Positions 26,985 to 35,437 of a stretch of DNA of 64,000 nucleotides are shown here, in pieces. Made by a program: the position numbers and the translations under genes. Under the pieces are notes generated by a model. That model ran no database searches. It was not told the DNA's origin and worked only from the letters and a program-made list of their open reading frames with translations. This DNA comes from Xylanibacter ruminicola Ga6B6. GTDB taxonomy: Bacteria; Bacteroidota; Bacteroidia; Bacteroidales; Bacteroidaceae. Every line of letters starts with the position of its first letter. The stretch's first letter is position 1. The DNA lies in assembly GCF_000687715.1 (NCBI RefSeq), contig NZ_JHXD01000003.1:186001-250000 (forward strand), read 5' to 3'.

Positions 26985-27010
26985 TGGTTAGGGGCTACGG
27001 CCCCACCACT
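26983..27010 (+). terminator. Hairpin after the HU-like gene
   Basis: AGTGG/CCACT and GGGGC/GCCCC stack around a TACG tetraloop. Only three T follow, so it may be a weak terminator or an mRNA-stabilising hairpin ahead of the microprotein gene. Confidence 0.45.
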
Positions 27011-27054
27011 TTACCATGAAACACAAAGTATTAACCATATAACCTAAAACCATT

Positions 27055-27156
27055 ATGAGTAAGAAAGAAACACTGAAGTTCATCGTCCAGATGATTGCAT
27101 CCATCGCCACAGCCATCGTCACCGCCCTCGGCGCCACCAGCTGTGTTGCATCGTAG
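27055..27156 (+). CDS. Smalltalk microprotein (33 aa)
   Basis: A 33-residue protein reading MSKKETLKFIVQMIASIATA and ending GATSCVAS. A short basic start, one hydrophobic helix (about residues 8-26) and a terminal Thr-Ser-Cys match the 'smalltalk' family, which occurs widely in Bacteroidales beside HU-like genes and usually before an N-acetylmuramoyl-L-alanine amidase gene. No amidase follows here; a terminator and a Fic gene do. The cysteine near the end could be lipidated or disulfide-bonded, but the protein lacks a proper lipobox. Function unknown. Confidence 0.8.
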   Translation: MSKKETLKFIVQMIASIATAIVTALGATSCVAS

Positions 27157-27179
27157 AGAACTCAACCCCCAAGTAACGA

Positions 27180-27214
27180 ATCGCAATAGGCCAAAAACCT
27201 GTTGCGATTTTTTT
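27180..27214 (+). terminator. Intrinsic terminator after the microprotein gene
   Basis: ATCGCAATAGG (27180-27190) pairs with CCTGTTGCGAT (27198-27208), one wobble, followed by seven T. Confidence 0.85.
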
Positions 27215-27221
27215 GTGCTTT

Positions 27222-27254
27222 TTTGTTTATATTCCAGAAAAAGTTGTATCTTTG
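27222..27254 (+). promoter_or_regulatory. Promoter of the Fic gene, box 5 nt from the ATG
   Basis: TTTG at 27222-27225, a 21-bp spacer and TATCTTTG at 27247-27254. The ATG follows only 5 nt later, so a leaderless transcript is likely. Confidence 0.7.
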
Positions 27255-27259
27255 CAGCG

Positions 27260-28039
27260 ATGTTTGAAGATGAAATAAAAGAATACGAGAGCATCCGAAA
27301 GGAGTATCAACAGAAGATTGCCGACAGGATGGGCAAGAAGCAGTGGATGGAATATAACGAGATTCTGTTCTCTGCGCATTCATGTGCTATCGAGGGAAAC
27401 TCGTTTACGGTTGATGATACTCGTATTCTGCGTGAACAGGGCATGGCCATGATTCCTGTTGGTCGTTCATTGTTAGAGTGTACCGAAATGGCCGACCATT
27501 TCCGTGCATTCGACTATATGGTTGAAACCCTGGAGCATCCCTTTGATGAGACTCTACTGAAGGAGGTTAACCGTTTGGTAACCGAGCACACCATTGCTTA
27601 TCGTGCTCAGGGTGCCATTGCAGGCGAATATACTACTGAGGATATGGCGGCAGGCGACACGGTATTTGGCGACCACGAAACGCTGATAGCACGTGTGCCT
27701 AGTTTGATGGAATCTACCCAAAAGGCTATCAACAATAATCAGCATCCGATGATAGTTGCAGCGAAGTTTCATGGCTATTACGAATATCTGCATCCTTTCC
27801 GTGATGGCAATGGACGTACAGGACGTTTGCTGTCGAACTTCATCTTGCTTCGTGCCGGTCATCCTTTGTTGATTGTGAAGCTTGAGGATCGTTCGGCCTA
27901 CATCTCTGCATTAAAGAAAATCCGTACAGAGGGTACTGACGAGTTTTTGGTGTCGTTCTTTTTCCAGACCGCTATCAAGCGTATGAAAGACGAACTTGCC
28001 CAAAAACGCAAAAATAGCATCCCAACCATGTTTTTCTAA
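27260..28039 (+). CDS. Fic domain protein (class II, N-terminal inhibitory helix)
   Basis: A 259-residue Fic protein, an enzyme type that attaches AMP or another nucleotide to target proteins. The active loop HPFRDGNGRTGR is at about residues 178-189 with the catalytic His and a complete phosphate-binding set. The inhibitory motif [S/T]xxxE[G/N] is present near the N-terminus as SCAIEGN (Ser41, Glu45), so the enzyme should be autoinhibited (class II). The start at 27260 is used because a longer frame begins upstream of the promoter and terminator. The target is unknown. No antitoxin gene is adjacent, consistent with built-in inhibition. Confidence 0.92.
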   Translation: MFEDEIKEYESIRKEYQQKIADRMGKKQWMEYNEILFSAHSCAIEGNSFTVDDTRILREQGMAMIPVGRSLLECTEMADHFRAFDYMVETLEHPFDETLLKEVNRLVTEHTIAYRAQGAIAGEYTTEDMAAGDTVFGDHETLIARVPSLMESTQKAINNNQHPMIVAAKFHGYYEYLHPFRDGNGRTGRLLSNFILLRAGHPLLIVKLEDRSAYISALKKIRTEGTDEFLVSFFFQTAIKRMKDELAQKRKNSIPTMFF

Positions 28040-28053
28040 AAAGAATAAGGCTT

Positions 28054-28428
28054 ATGGAACAGAAAAAAGTGACGCCGGAGCGGATAACGGAGCTTGGTGA
28101 GAACGAGGTGTTTGTGTTTGGTAGTAACCTGGCTGGGGCGCATGGTGGCGGGGCCGCCTTGTTGGCCTACCGTAAGTTTGGTGCTATCTGGGGGCAGGGC
28201 GTTGGTCTGCAAGGACAGAGCTACGGCATTCCCACCATGCACGGGGGCGTAGATGCCATCAAACCCTATGTGGATGAGTTCATTGAGTTTGCTAAAACCC
28301 GACCTGACCTGACGTTCCTGGTAACTCGTGTAGGTTGCGGTATCGCAGGTTTTACCAACGAGGAGATATCGCCCTTGTTTGCCAAAGCTCACGAAGTGGA
28401 GAACATCGTGCTGCCATCAGGGTGGTAG
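28054..28428 (+). CDS. Small conserved protein (A1S_2505-like, sometimes called phage non-structural)
   Basis: A 124-residue protein with GENEVFVFGSNLAGAHGGGAA, GVGLQGQSYGIPTMHGG and VTRVGCGIAGF. This is a widely distributed family, annotated in some genomes as an A1S_2505-type phage non-structural protein. The glycine-rich loops resemble macro-domain or ADP-ribose-binding folds, but I cannot confirm that. It lies 14 bp after the Fic gene and could be co-transcribed. A link to Fic-type modification is only a guess. Confidence 0.6.
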   Translation: MEQKKVTPERITELGENEVFVFGSNLAGAHGGGAALLAYRKFGAIWGQGVGLQGQSYGIPTMHGGVDAIKPYVDEFIEFAKTRPDLTFLVTRVGCGIAGFTNEEISPLFAKAHEVENIVLPSGW

Positions 28429-28443
28429 GACGTTTTATATAAT

Positions 28444-28451
28444 AAAGGAGG
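28444..28451 (+). promoter_or_regulatory. Strong Shine-Dalgarno site before ade
   Basis: AAAGGAGG lies 7 nt before the ATG at 28459. Such strong sites are uncommon in Bacteroidota and fix the start of ade. Confidence 0.7.
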
Positions 28452-28458
28452 AAAAGCT

Positions 28459-30123
28459 ATGAACAGCGTGAAAGGACATATTGTTGACGTGGTGCGACGC
28501 GAGATTTTCGACGGCGAACTGGTTATCAATAACGGCATAATAGCTGAAGTGAAACGCTGCACACTGCCTGAACAGGAGAAGCCTTGGGGATACGTGATGC
28601 CGGGCTTTATAGATAGTCACGTGCATATTGAGAGTAGCATGATGGTGCCTCATAAGTTTGCGCGCATAGCGGTGAGTCATGGTACGATAGGTGTTGTGGC
28701 CGATCCGCATGAGATAGGCAACGTGCTGGGCATAAAAGGCATAGACTATATGATTCGCTCGGGAAAGGAGGCACGGTTCAACTTCTTGTTCGGTGCACCC
28801 AGTTGTGTGCCTGCCGTGGGTGGCGACATAGAAACGAGTGGTGCTGTGATAGATGCAAAGGATATCGAGGTGCTGATGGCCCGCGAGGATATAGGTTTTC
28901 TGGCGGAGATGATGAACTATCTAGGTGTGCTGGCGGGTGAAAAGGAGGTGATGCAGAAGATAGATGCAGCACGACGCCATGGCAAGCCTGTGGACGGACA
29001 TGCACCTGGATTGACCGGTAGCCAGCGCAAGCAGTATGCCGATGCGGGTATTAGCACCGACCACGAGTGCTCTACGCTGGACGAGGGGCGTGCCTGCATA
29101 GATGCGGGTATGAAGGTGATTATACGCGAGGGTAGTGCCGCCAAGGATTATCAGGCTTTGAGCAAGTTGATAGCTGAGAGGCCAGATATGGTGATGTTGT
29201 GTACGGATGATTGTCACCCTGATGATTTTGTGCGTGGACATATCAACCAGATAGTGAAACGTGCCTTGGTAGATGGCTACGACTTGTGGGATGTGCTACA
29301 GGTGGCCTGCGTGAATGCCCAGAAGCATTACAACGTGAACTGGGGATTGCTACAGGTGGGCGATCCTGCCACGTTTATCACCATCGATAGATTGACACCT
29401 CACTTCCGCGTGGAGAGTACGGTGATACGCGGTGTAGAGGCGTTTAACTATAATGCCTGTCTGCTATCCAATCACAGCGATCTGGACGAACATATCCTGG
29501 ATTTCGAATTTCCTAATGACTTCGTGGCTATGCCCATCACAGCCGAGGATATCGACATCGTCCTGAAGCCTGGCGATAATGTTCACATCATCCATACCTC
29601 GGATGGCAGTCTGCTAACGGAGCACGAGGAGGTGAAGTTGACGGGTAACCCGCTGTTTGACTCGCATTATCCTTGGACCGAGGTGCAGAAGATTGTGGTG
29701 TACAACCGTTATGTGCCTGGTGCCAAACCCATAGTAGGACTGGTGCGCGGTTTTGATGTTAAGGAGGGTGCCATAGCCAGTTCGGTGGCTCACGACTGTC
29801 ATAACATCGTGGCTATCGGTTCGAGCGATGAGTACATCGTGCAGGCCGTTAACCGTATTGTAGAGATGCAGGGCGGACAGGTGGTGGTAAGCGCAGATGA
29901 GATGATGGACATACCTCTGCCTATAGCCGGCCTGATGGCACCGATGGGTGGACATGAGATAGCCTTCCGTACGCTGTGCATACAGGAGATGGTGAAGAAG
30001 ATTGGATGCCAGATGAAGTCGCCATTTATCACGATGGCATTTATGTGTTTGCCTGTTATCCCCGACATCAAGATGACCGACAAGCACCTGATGGATACAA
30101 AGAATTTTAAAGCAATATATTAA
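28459..30123 (+). CDS. ade: Adenine deaminase
   Basis: A 554-residue metal-dependent amidohydrolase that converts adenine to hypoxanthine and ammonia in purine salvage. The metal-binding HxH is in GFIDSHVHIESSMM. Further motifs are GVVADPHEIGNVLG, DGHAPGLTG, CTDDCHPDDF and the C-terminal domain (GLMAPMGGHEIAFRTLC). Length is typical. The stop overlaps the start of the next gene by one base. A strong Shine-Dalgarno site precedes it. Confidence 0.95.
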   Translation: MNSVKGHIVDVVRREIFDGELVINNGIIAEVKRCTLPEQEKPWGYVMPGFIDSHVHIESSMMVPHKFARIAVSHGTIGVVADPHEIGNVLGIKGIDYMIRSGKEARFNFLFGAPSCVPAVGGDIETSGAVIDAKDIEVLMAREDIGFLAEMMNYLGVLAGEKEVMQKIDAARRHGKPVDGHAPGLTGSQRKQYADAGISTDHECSTLDEGRACIDAGMKVIIREGSAAKDYQALSKLIAERPDMVMLCTDDCHPDDFVRGHINQIVKRALVDGYDLWDVLQVACVNAQKHYNVNWGLLQVGDPATFITIDRLTPHFRVESTVIRGVEAFNYNACLLSNHSDLDEHILDFEFPNDFVAMPITAEDIDIVLKPGDNVHIIHTSDGSLLTEHEEVKLTGNPLFDSHYPWTEVQKIVVYNRYVPGAKPIVGLVRGFDVKEGAIASSVAHDCHNIVAIGSSDEYIVQAVNRIVEMQGGQVVVSADEMMDIPLPIAGLMAPMGGHEIAFRTLCIQEMVKKIGCQMKSPFITMAFMCLPVIPDIKMTDKHLMDTKNFKAIY

Positions 30124-30605
30124 TGATGACAGATAAGGAATTAGACGAGAGAGTTAATCGTGCAGTAGATAATTTTATGCAAGGGTATGGCTGTTGCCAG
30201 AGTGTGGTGGCGGCATTTGCCGACCTGTATGGGCTTGACGATACCTTGGCAAAGAAGATTGCCGCTGGATTTGGCGGTGGCGTGGGACGCCTACGTATGA
30301 TGTGCGGTGCCGTATCGGGAATTGTGATGCTGGTGGGGCTGGACTGTGGACAGACCGAAGGTAGCGACCGCGAGGGCAAATCGGCCTGCTATAAGGTGGT
30401 GCAGGATTTGCTGGCCAAATCGAAGGAGGAGAATGGAAGCTTGATTTGTGCGGAGATTCTCGGACTGAAAGGCTATGAGAAGGCGAACTCGAGTTATGTG
30501 GCTTCTGCCCGTACTGCCGAGTATTATAAGACCCGCCCATGCGCAGCTAAGGTGGAGAGTGCAGCAAGGATATTTGCTAATTATCTGAAGGCAAAAGGCT
30601 GCTGA
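30123..30605 (+). CDS. C_GCAxxG_C_C family protein
   Basis: A 160-residue cysteine-rich protein of the C_GCAxxG_C_C family. Seen: YGCCQSVVAAF, then GFGGGVGRLRMMCGAVSGIVMLVG and a later cysteine in SLICAEILG and RPCAAKV. The spaced cysteines suggest a redox or metal role, but the function is not known. The first ATG overlaps the ade stop by one base; an in-frame ATG lies 3 bp downstream. Its last 29 bp overlap the 3' end of mutY on the other strand. Confidence 0.85.
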   Translation: MMTDKELDERVNRAVDNFMQGYGCCQSVVAAFADLYGLDDTLAKKIAAGFGGGVGRLRMMCGAVSGIVMLVGLDCGQTEGSDREGKSACYKVVQDLLAKSKEENGSLICAEILGLKGYEKANSSYVASARTAEYYKTRPCAAKVESAARIFANYLKAKGC

Positions 30606-31578
30606 GCAGTTTCTCAATAAGTCGGGGCTTGGCGTAATCGTCGAGCTCCGATTCTTTTATCCATATATAATCAGCAGGTAGCTTCGGGCGCTCATCTACT
30701 TCTAAAAGATAGAAGTCGGCATAGAGCACTCGGTGGGTAAGCACATGCTTCACATTCTTACGCAGTATCACAGTATCATGAGGGATTTGGGTTGGTGATT
30801 CTACCAGCCAGGGTTCCCACAACCCTTGCCAGATGTCGCCGGGACCACGGCGATGGATGGCGGTTTGACCATTGCACCGGATATAGACATAGGCCAGATG
30901 ACGCTCGGTAACTTTGAGCGTTTTGAGTTTTACAGGGAGTTCGGCAACCGTACCTGAACGGAAGGCAACACACGACTCTACGAGCGGACAAAACATGCAG
31001 TTGGGCGATGCGGGGGTACACTGGATGGCACCGAAGTCCATGATGGCCTGATTGTATGCAGAGGCAGAGGCGGGGAGAAGCTCCTGGGCCAGCGCTGCAA
31101 ACACCTTTTTGCCCTCGGTGGTGTTGATGGGAGTGTCGATGCCGAAGTGACGTGCGAGTACACGATAAACGTTGCCATCGACCACTGCGGCAGGGATGCC
31201 AAAGGCAAAGCTGGCAATGGCCGCGGCAGTGTAATCACCCACGCCTTTCAGCTTCTTGATATCCTCTAACGTATCGGGAAAATGCCCCATGGCCACAATC
31301 TGCTTGGCGGCAAAATGCAGGTTGCGGGCACGACTGTAGTAGCCCAGGCCCTGCCACTCGCGCAGCACCTCATCCTCGGTAGCCGACGCTAGCGCCTCTA
31401 CAGTGGGCCAGCGGTGCATAAAGCGGGTCCAGTAATCCCAGCCCTGCTTTACCTGCGTTTGCTGTAGGATGATTTCGGAGAGCCATATGGCGTATGGATC
31501 GTGAGTTTGCCGCCAGGGCAAATCACGACCATATTCCTTGTACCAATTAAGTAGTGTAGTAGAAAAATCCGCGTTCAT
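30577..31578 (-). CDS. mutY: A/G-specific adenine glycosylase MutY
   Basis: A 333-residue base-excision enzyme that removes adenine paired with 8-oxoguanine. Visible: the N-terminal segment with LPWRQTHDPYAIWLSEIILQ (catalytic Glu), the helix-hairpin-helix LKGVGDYTAAAIASFAFG, the catalytic aspartate in VVDGNVYRV and a [4Fe-4S] cluster motif C-x6-C-x2-C-x5-C (CTPASPNCMFCPLVESC). The C-terminal NUDIX-like domain recognises 8-oxoguanine. It directly follows serB with no gap. A short copy of the ACTGTGATACTGCG repeat lies within its C-terminal domain. Confidence 0.96.
   Translation of the reverse strand: MNADFSTTLLNWYKEYGRDLPWRQTHDPYAIWLSEIILQQTQVKQGWDYWTRFMHRWPTVEALASATEDEVLREWQGLGYYSRARNLHFAAKQIVAMGHFPDTLEDIKKLKGVGDYTAAAIASFAFGIPAAVVDGNVYRVLARHFGIDTPINTTEGKKVFAALAQELLPASASAYNQAIMDFGAIQCTPASPNCMFCPLVESCVAFRSGTVAELPVKLKTLKVTERHLAYVYIRCNGQTAIHRRGPGDIWQGLWEPWLVESPTQIPHDTVILRKNVKHVLTHRVLYADFYLLEVDERPKLPADYIWIKESELDDYAKPRLIEKLLSSLLPSDN
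30761..30781. repeat. Partial copy of the 21-bp repeat inside mutY
   Basis: The first 15 bp (CGCAGTATCACAGTA) match the 21-bp element of the accessory block exactly; the remaining 6 bp differ. It is read as part of HDTVILRK in MutY. Confidence 0.45.
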
Positions 31579-32808
31579 TTACATCACACCTTGGTCGCCA
31601 AGATACGAATCCTTGAATCCTAAGAAGTAGAGTACGCCATCAAGACCGATGGTGTTAATGCTCTGTTCGGCATTGGCCACCACACGGGGCTTGGCGTGGA
31701 AAGCGATACCCAGACCGGCCTCTGAGATCATAGGCAGGTCGTTGGCACCATCGCCCACGGCAATGGTCTGTGCCAGGTTCACCTTCTCAACCTGGGCAAT
31801 CAACTTCAGCAGTTCGGCCTTACGATGACCGTCTACTATCTCGCCCACATAACGACCTGTGAGCTTGCCATCGGGGCCAATCTCCAGTTCGTTGGCATAT
31901 ACATAATCGATGCCATAACGGCGCTGTAAGTATTCGCCAAAGTAAGTGAATCCTCCGGATAGGATGGCAATCTTATAACCATAACGCTTCAGGGTGGTCA
32001 TCAGGCGATCTACACCCTCGGTGATAGGCAGTTTCTCGGCTATCTCCTGCATCACGCTCACATCAAGCCCCTTGAGCAGACTGACACGACGGGTGAAACT
32101 CTCCTTAAAGTCGATCTCGCCACGCATGGCGCTCTCGGTGATGGCGCGTACCTGGGCACCAACGCCATTGCGCTCGGCCAGCTCGTCGATACACTCGGTC
32201 TGAATCAGCGTAGAGTCCATATCGAAACAAATCAGACGGCGCATGCGGCGGAACATATCATCGAGCTGGAACGAGAAGTCGATCTCCATCTCGCTCGACA
32301 GTTTCATCAGTTTCGACTGCATTTCCTGACGGTCCTTGGGCTCGCCACGTAGCGAGAACTCGATACAGGCACGGGTGTGCTTGGCGGGGTTCTTGATGCT
32401 CTTACGACCGGTAAGACGGATAATTGAGTCGATATTCAATCCCTGCTCGGCAATCACCGAGGTAGCGGCCTCAATCTGACGTGCCTCTAACTGGCGACCC
32501 ATCACGGTGAGAATATAACGGTTCTTACCCTGATGGCCAACCCAGTCCTCATACTCATTGTCGCCAATGGGTGAGAAACCTATCTGCACACCCAGCTCGG
32601 TGGCCTTGAAGAGCAACTCCTTCATTACCTGACCTGAGTTGGTCTCGTCCATACGGATGAGGATACCCAGCGACAGGGTAGAGTGGATATCGGCCTGGCC
32701 GATGTCGAGAATCTGTGCATCGTATTTTGCGAGGATGCCCATTACTGAGGCGGTAAGGCCTGGGCGATCCTGACCTGTAATTCTAACTAGTATCTGTTCC
32801 TTCTTCAT
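31579..32808 (-). CDS. serB: Phosphoserine phosphatase with N-terminal ACT domains
   Basis: A 409-residue enzyme that makes L-serine from phosphoserine. The N-terminal half has two ACT-type regulatory domains (MKKEQILVRITGQDRPGLTA and RYILTVMGRQLEARQI). The C-terminal HAD phosphatase has the nucleophile motif DMDSTLIQ (Asp196 and Asp198), SGGFTYFGEYLQ and VGDGANDLPMISEAG. Serine-pathway regulation by amino-acid binding is likely. It abuts mutY with zero spacing and follows dacB across a low-complexity spacer. Confidence 0.95.
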   Translation of the reverse strand: MKKEQILVRITGQDRPGLTASVMGILAKYDAQILDIGQADIHSTLSLGILIRMDETNSGQVMKELLFKATELGVQIGFSPIGDNEYEDWVGHQGKNRYILTVMGRQLEARQIEAATSVIAEQGLNIDSIIRLTGRKSIKNPAKHTRACIEFSLRGEPKDRQEMQSKLMKLSSEMEIDFSFQLDDMFRRMRRLICFDMDSTLIQTECIDELAERNGVGAQVRAITESAMRGEIDFKESFTRRVSLLKGLDVSVMQEIAEKLPITEGVDRLMTTLKRYGYKIAILSGGFTYFGEYLQRRYGIDYVYANELEIGPDGKLTGRYVGEIVDGHRKAELLKLIAQVEKVNLAQTIAVGDGANDLPMISEAGLGIAFHAKPRVVANAEQSINTIGLDGVLYFLGFKDSYLGDQGVM

Positions 32809-32815
32809 GATAATC

Positions 32816-32858
32816 GTTAATCTTTTAATGTTTAATCTTTAATCTTTAATGTTTAATC
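32816..32858. repeat. TTTAATCT/TTTAATGT low-complexity spacer
   Basis: A run of 7- to 8-bp units (TTTAATCT, TTTAATGT) fills the dacB-serB gap up to the dacB stop. A similar run (TTAATGTTCAATGTTCAA) sits between amtB and glnK. Probably slippage-derived spacer. Confidence 0.55.
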
Positions 32859-34086
32859 ACTTGCACATCGCTGTGCATACTTTATCCTGAAAGTAACGTC
32901 CTTGATCGTTCTTCATGACTCCTTGATTAATGATGGCAAATGCCAACACATGGTTGTTGGTGGCTACGGCATAGCCAGCCAACGACGATATACCGGTGAG
33001 GGTACCCGTTTTGGCACGCACACTGATTTGTGCAGGGGTATCCTTCATGCGTTTCTTCAGTGTGCCATCCTCGCCCGCTACTGGTAGCGACACGTACAGG
33101 TAGCGATAGATGCTGGGGTGGCGATAGGCATAAACCAGCAGTTTGGTGAGCAACTCGGGGGTTACATAGTTGTAAAGCGAGAGTCCGCTACCATCGGCTA
33201 TCTTATAGTGTGAACCTGTGATGCCGGCCTTATGCAGGGTGCGCTTGATGGCATTGCGGGCGTGCGACGACTTGGCTGGGCGCGCACCTGTGGCGGCACC
33301 AATCTGATAGAATACCGACTCGGCATAAAGGTTGTTGCTATCCTTCATCATCGGTATGAGCACATCCTCTAATGAGTGACTACGCTGGCACAGCAGAACG
33401 GCATCCTTGGGCAGGGCTGCATATTCGGCGGGACCATCGGGGAAAATACTGTCCTTATCGAGCTGTTGAGCCAGTTGACTGATGAAATCGTCCTTGCCAT
33501 TGATGAGCAGCGAGGTGAGCGATGGATTGTCATCATCCCAGCACCATCCTTCGCCAAGCAGGTCCTCGTCCTTAAAGGTATTTACTGCTACCAGTTTGCC
33601 TTTCAATGTATGGATGCCTAATGCCTTAACGCTGGCCGAAAAGGCCTGCATATCAGTTGAGTCGAACAGAGGATCCATACTGCCTACACAATACAGATCG
33701 CCTACCAGCACACTGTCGACCACCTCGCCTGTGTAATAAAGTGAGGTGCGAAACTTGTGCTTGATGCCTAACTGATCGAGTGCGGTAATGGCCGTGAGCA
33801 GCTTCATGGTTGAGGCTGGGCGCAGTATCTGTTTGGCACCGTAGGTGTAAAGGGTTGAATCGGCAGTGATATCGTACACCATCAGGCCCAGTTGGGTATA
33901 GTCGAACATGCGGTCGCTGGTAAGCGTGTCTAGCCGGGCCTGCAGGTTCTGTGGCCAGGGCAGTTCAACGATGGTATCTGTGGCACAGGTATCTACTACG
34001 AGTGTGTCGGCCGTCTGCGCCTGCAAACTGCCTACCGTACCTGCCAATAAGAGTGAAAAAATCCAATTCCTTATATTCTGCTTCAT
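32857..34086 (-). CDS. dacB: D-alanyl-D-alanine carboxypeptidase/endopeptidase (PBP4 type)
   Basis: A 409-residue periplasmic peptidoglycan hydrolase. A signal peptide (MKQNIRNWIFSLLLAGTVGSLQA) is followed by the SxxK motif at Ser92-Lys95 (RPASTMKLLTA), the SxN motif in SNNLYAESVF and the KTG motif in AKTGTLTG. It trims or cleaves D-Ala cross-links during wall growth. It lies 17 bp downstream of the carboxypeptidase-regulatory-domain gene and upstream of serB on the same strand. Confidence 0.94.
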   Translation of the reverse strand: MKQNIRNWIFSLLLAGTVGSLQAQTADTLVVDTCATDTIVELPWPQNLQARLDTLTSDRMFDYTQLGLMVYDITADSTLYTYGAKQILRPASTMKLLTAITALDQLGIKHKFRTSLYYTGEVVDSVLVGDLYCVGSMDPLFDSTDMQAFSASVKALGIHTLKGKLVAVNTFKDEDLLGEGWCWDDDNPSLTSLLINGKDDFISQLAQQLDKDSIFPDGPAEYAALPKDAVLLCQRSHSLEDVLIPMMKDSNNLYAESVFYQIGAATGARPAKSSHARNAIKRTLHKAGITGSHYKIADGSGLSLYNYVTPELLTKLLVYAYRHPSIYRYLYVSLPVAGEDGTLKKRMKDTPAQISVRAKTGTLTGISSLAGYAVATNNHVLAFAIINQGVMKNDQGRYFQDKVCTAMCK

Positions 34087-34103
34087 TTTAAATTTCTACC
34101 TAA

Positions 34104-35318
34104 TCAATTGCGCTGGTATGTTGATACCAGTTTGCGTATCGCTTTATCCAGCGATTCAGAGGGTTCTATAATATTGTAGTTGCTCCAGTATTCTGGATCC
34201 ATAAAGTATTCTACCTTGTCGTAATAGGCATCGTGCGAGTCGAACGAGTTGCGACTGACGATGGGCTGTACACCTTCGGACTGGCTATCGGTAACGGCCA
34301 TCTCGCAGGTGGCGGTAAACGATGTGCTGAACAGACGTTTCTTCCAGTCGCAGTTAAACTTAAAGGTGTTACGCAGATAGCTGATGCGTGTAACACCGTC
34401 GGTATAGCGATAATCGACTACACACGACAGCTCGCGTGGCTTGAATTTTACACCGAACGGCTTGCGTACCAGCATGGTACGGGTGGCTTTCTCCTTATCG
34501 CTCATGTCGAGACTGAGCTCGATGCGGGTAAATGCCAGGCGCTCGTTGTCGATATACAGTTTGCCGTGATACAGCGCATACTCCCTGCTGAAGAGAGGCT
34601 CAATCAGAACCACCATCTGCAGGCGGTCGTTAATCATCTCGGGTGTGCCCCAACTGTAGCTGTAGGCATCCATCTCCTCCTGGTTGAGCAGTAACTCGGT
34701 GTTTTTAACTACATCGAGCTGTACTGGCAGTACCGGTCCGCCCATAACCTTTAGGCCCAGGGTGTCGCCCTGTTTCTGACTGAGCAGTCGGCGACCTTTG
34801 ATGATAGCCACTCTGTCGCGACCTACACCGCGTGTGTAGCTGGTTTTGTACATGTCCTCCACACCTTCGGCCACATAGATGAAGTGCTTGCGCTTCATGG
34901 CTGTTTCGCGATAGAACGCCTTGAGCAGCTCGGGCTGGCGACTGTAGTTCTCGGGAATCTTCTTGATGGCGATCTCTACAATGTCGCGTGGATTACCAGT
35001 ACGTATCACCACCTCGCGCAGTTGTATGGTGGTGGGTTGAAGTTTTATCTTCAGGTTCTCGGTCTCGCCTGTGCGCAATGTCACCTTCTTGGTTTTGTAA
35101 CCTAAGTGCGATACCGTGATGTTTGCGGGCTTATCGCCCAGTTTTAGAAGGAAGGCACCATCCTCGTTTGTGACCACAGAGATGCGGCCTGCTGAAACAC
35201 TCACCTGAGGCAATGGGCGCCCCGATTTCTCGTCGATAACGGTTCCACCTACGGTAGTCTGTTGTGCCAGTGCCACCATCGGAACCATCAGCATGATTAT
35301 AAGCGCTAGTTGTTTCAT
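34104..35318 (-). CDS. Exported protein with carboxypeptidase-regulatory-like domain
   Basis: A 404-residue secreted or outer-membrane-associated protein. After a signal peptide (MKQLALIIMLMVPMVALAQ), residues of about 22-95 form a CarboxypepD_reg-like beta-sandwich (GTVIDEKSGRPLPQVSVSAG, ISHLGYKTKKVTL-type end). The remaining 300 residues are rich in beta strands and lack known catalytic motifs. Such proteins are frequent in Bacteroidota and often sit at the outer membrane. It is the first gene of a probable unit with dacB, serB and mutY, from the promoter at 35347-35377. Confidence 0.78.
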   Translation of the reverse strand: MKQLALIIMLMVPMVALAQQTTVGGTVIDEKSGRPLPQVSVSAGRISVVTNEDGAFLLKLGDKPANITVSHLGYKTKKVTLRTGETENLKIKLQPTTIQLREVVIRTGNPRDIVEIAIKKIPENYSRQPELLKAFYRETAMKRKHFIYVAEGVEDMYKTSYTRGVGRDRVAIIKGRRLLSQKQGDTLGLKVMGGPVLPVQLDVVKNTELLLNQEEMDAYSYSWGTPEMINDRLQMVVLIEPLFSREYALYHGKLYIDNERLAFTRIELSLDMSDKEKATRTMLVRKPFGVKFKPRELSCVVDYRYTDGVTRISYLRNTFKFNCDWKKRLFSTSFTATCEMAVTDSQSEGVQPIVSRNSFDSHDAYYDKVEYFMDPEYWSNYNIIEPSESLDKAIRKLVSTYQRN

Positions 35319-35346
35319 TGTTGTAAATATTGAGGATTATACTGCG

Positions 35347-35377
35347 CAAAGTTACAAAAAAATTGATAAGATGCAAA
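35347..35377 (-). promoter_or_regulatory. Promoter of the dacB-serB-mutY unit
   Basis: On the minus strand TTTG (35374-35377), a 19-bp spacer and TAACTTTG (35347-35354), about 29 bp before the start of the first gene. Confidence 0.7.
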
Positions 35378-35396
35378 GAATATTGGAAATTTTAAG

Positions 35397-35404
35397 TAAT
35401 TTTG
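35397..35404 (+). promoter_or_regulatory. -7 box of the nadB-dnaG-cls unit
   Basis: TAATTTTG, an exact TAnnTTTG match, 33 bp before the nadB start. No TTTG at the -33 position was found. Confidence 0.55.
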
Positions 35405-35437
35405 CAGCAGATTTGTGACAAAATATAACATCAGCAC

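Noticed and set aside
27095-27259. Extension of the Fic protein to 27095
   Set aside because: It crosses the microprotein gene, its terminator and the Fic promoter.
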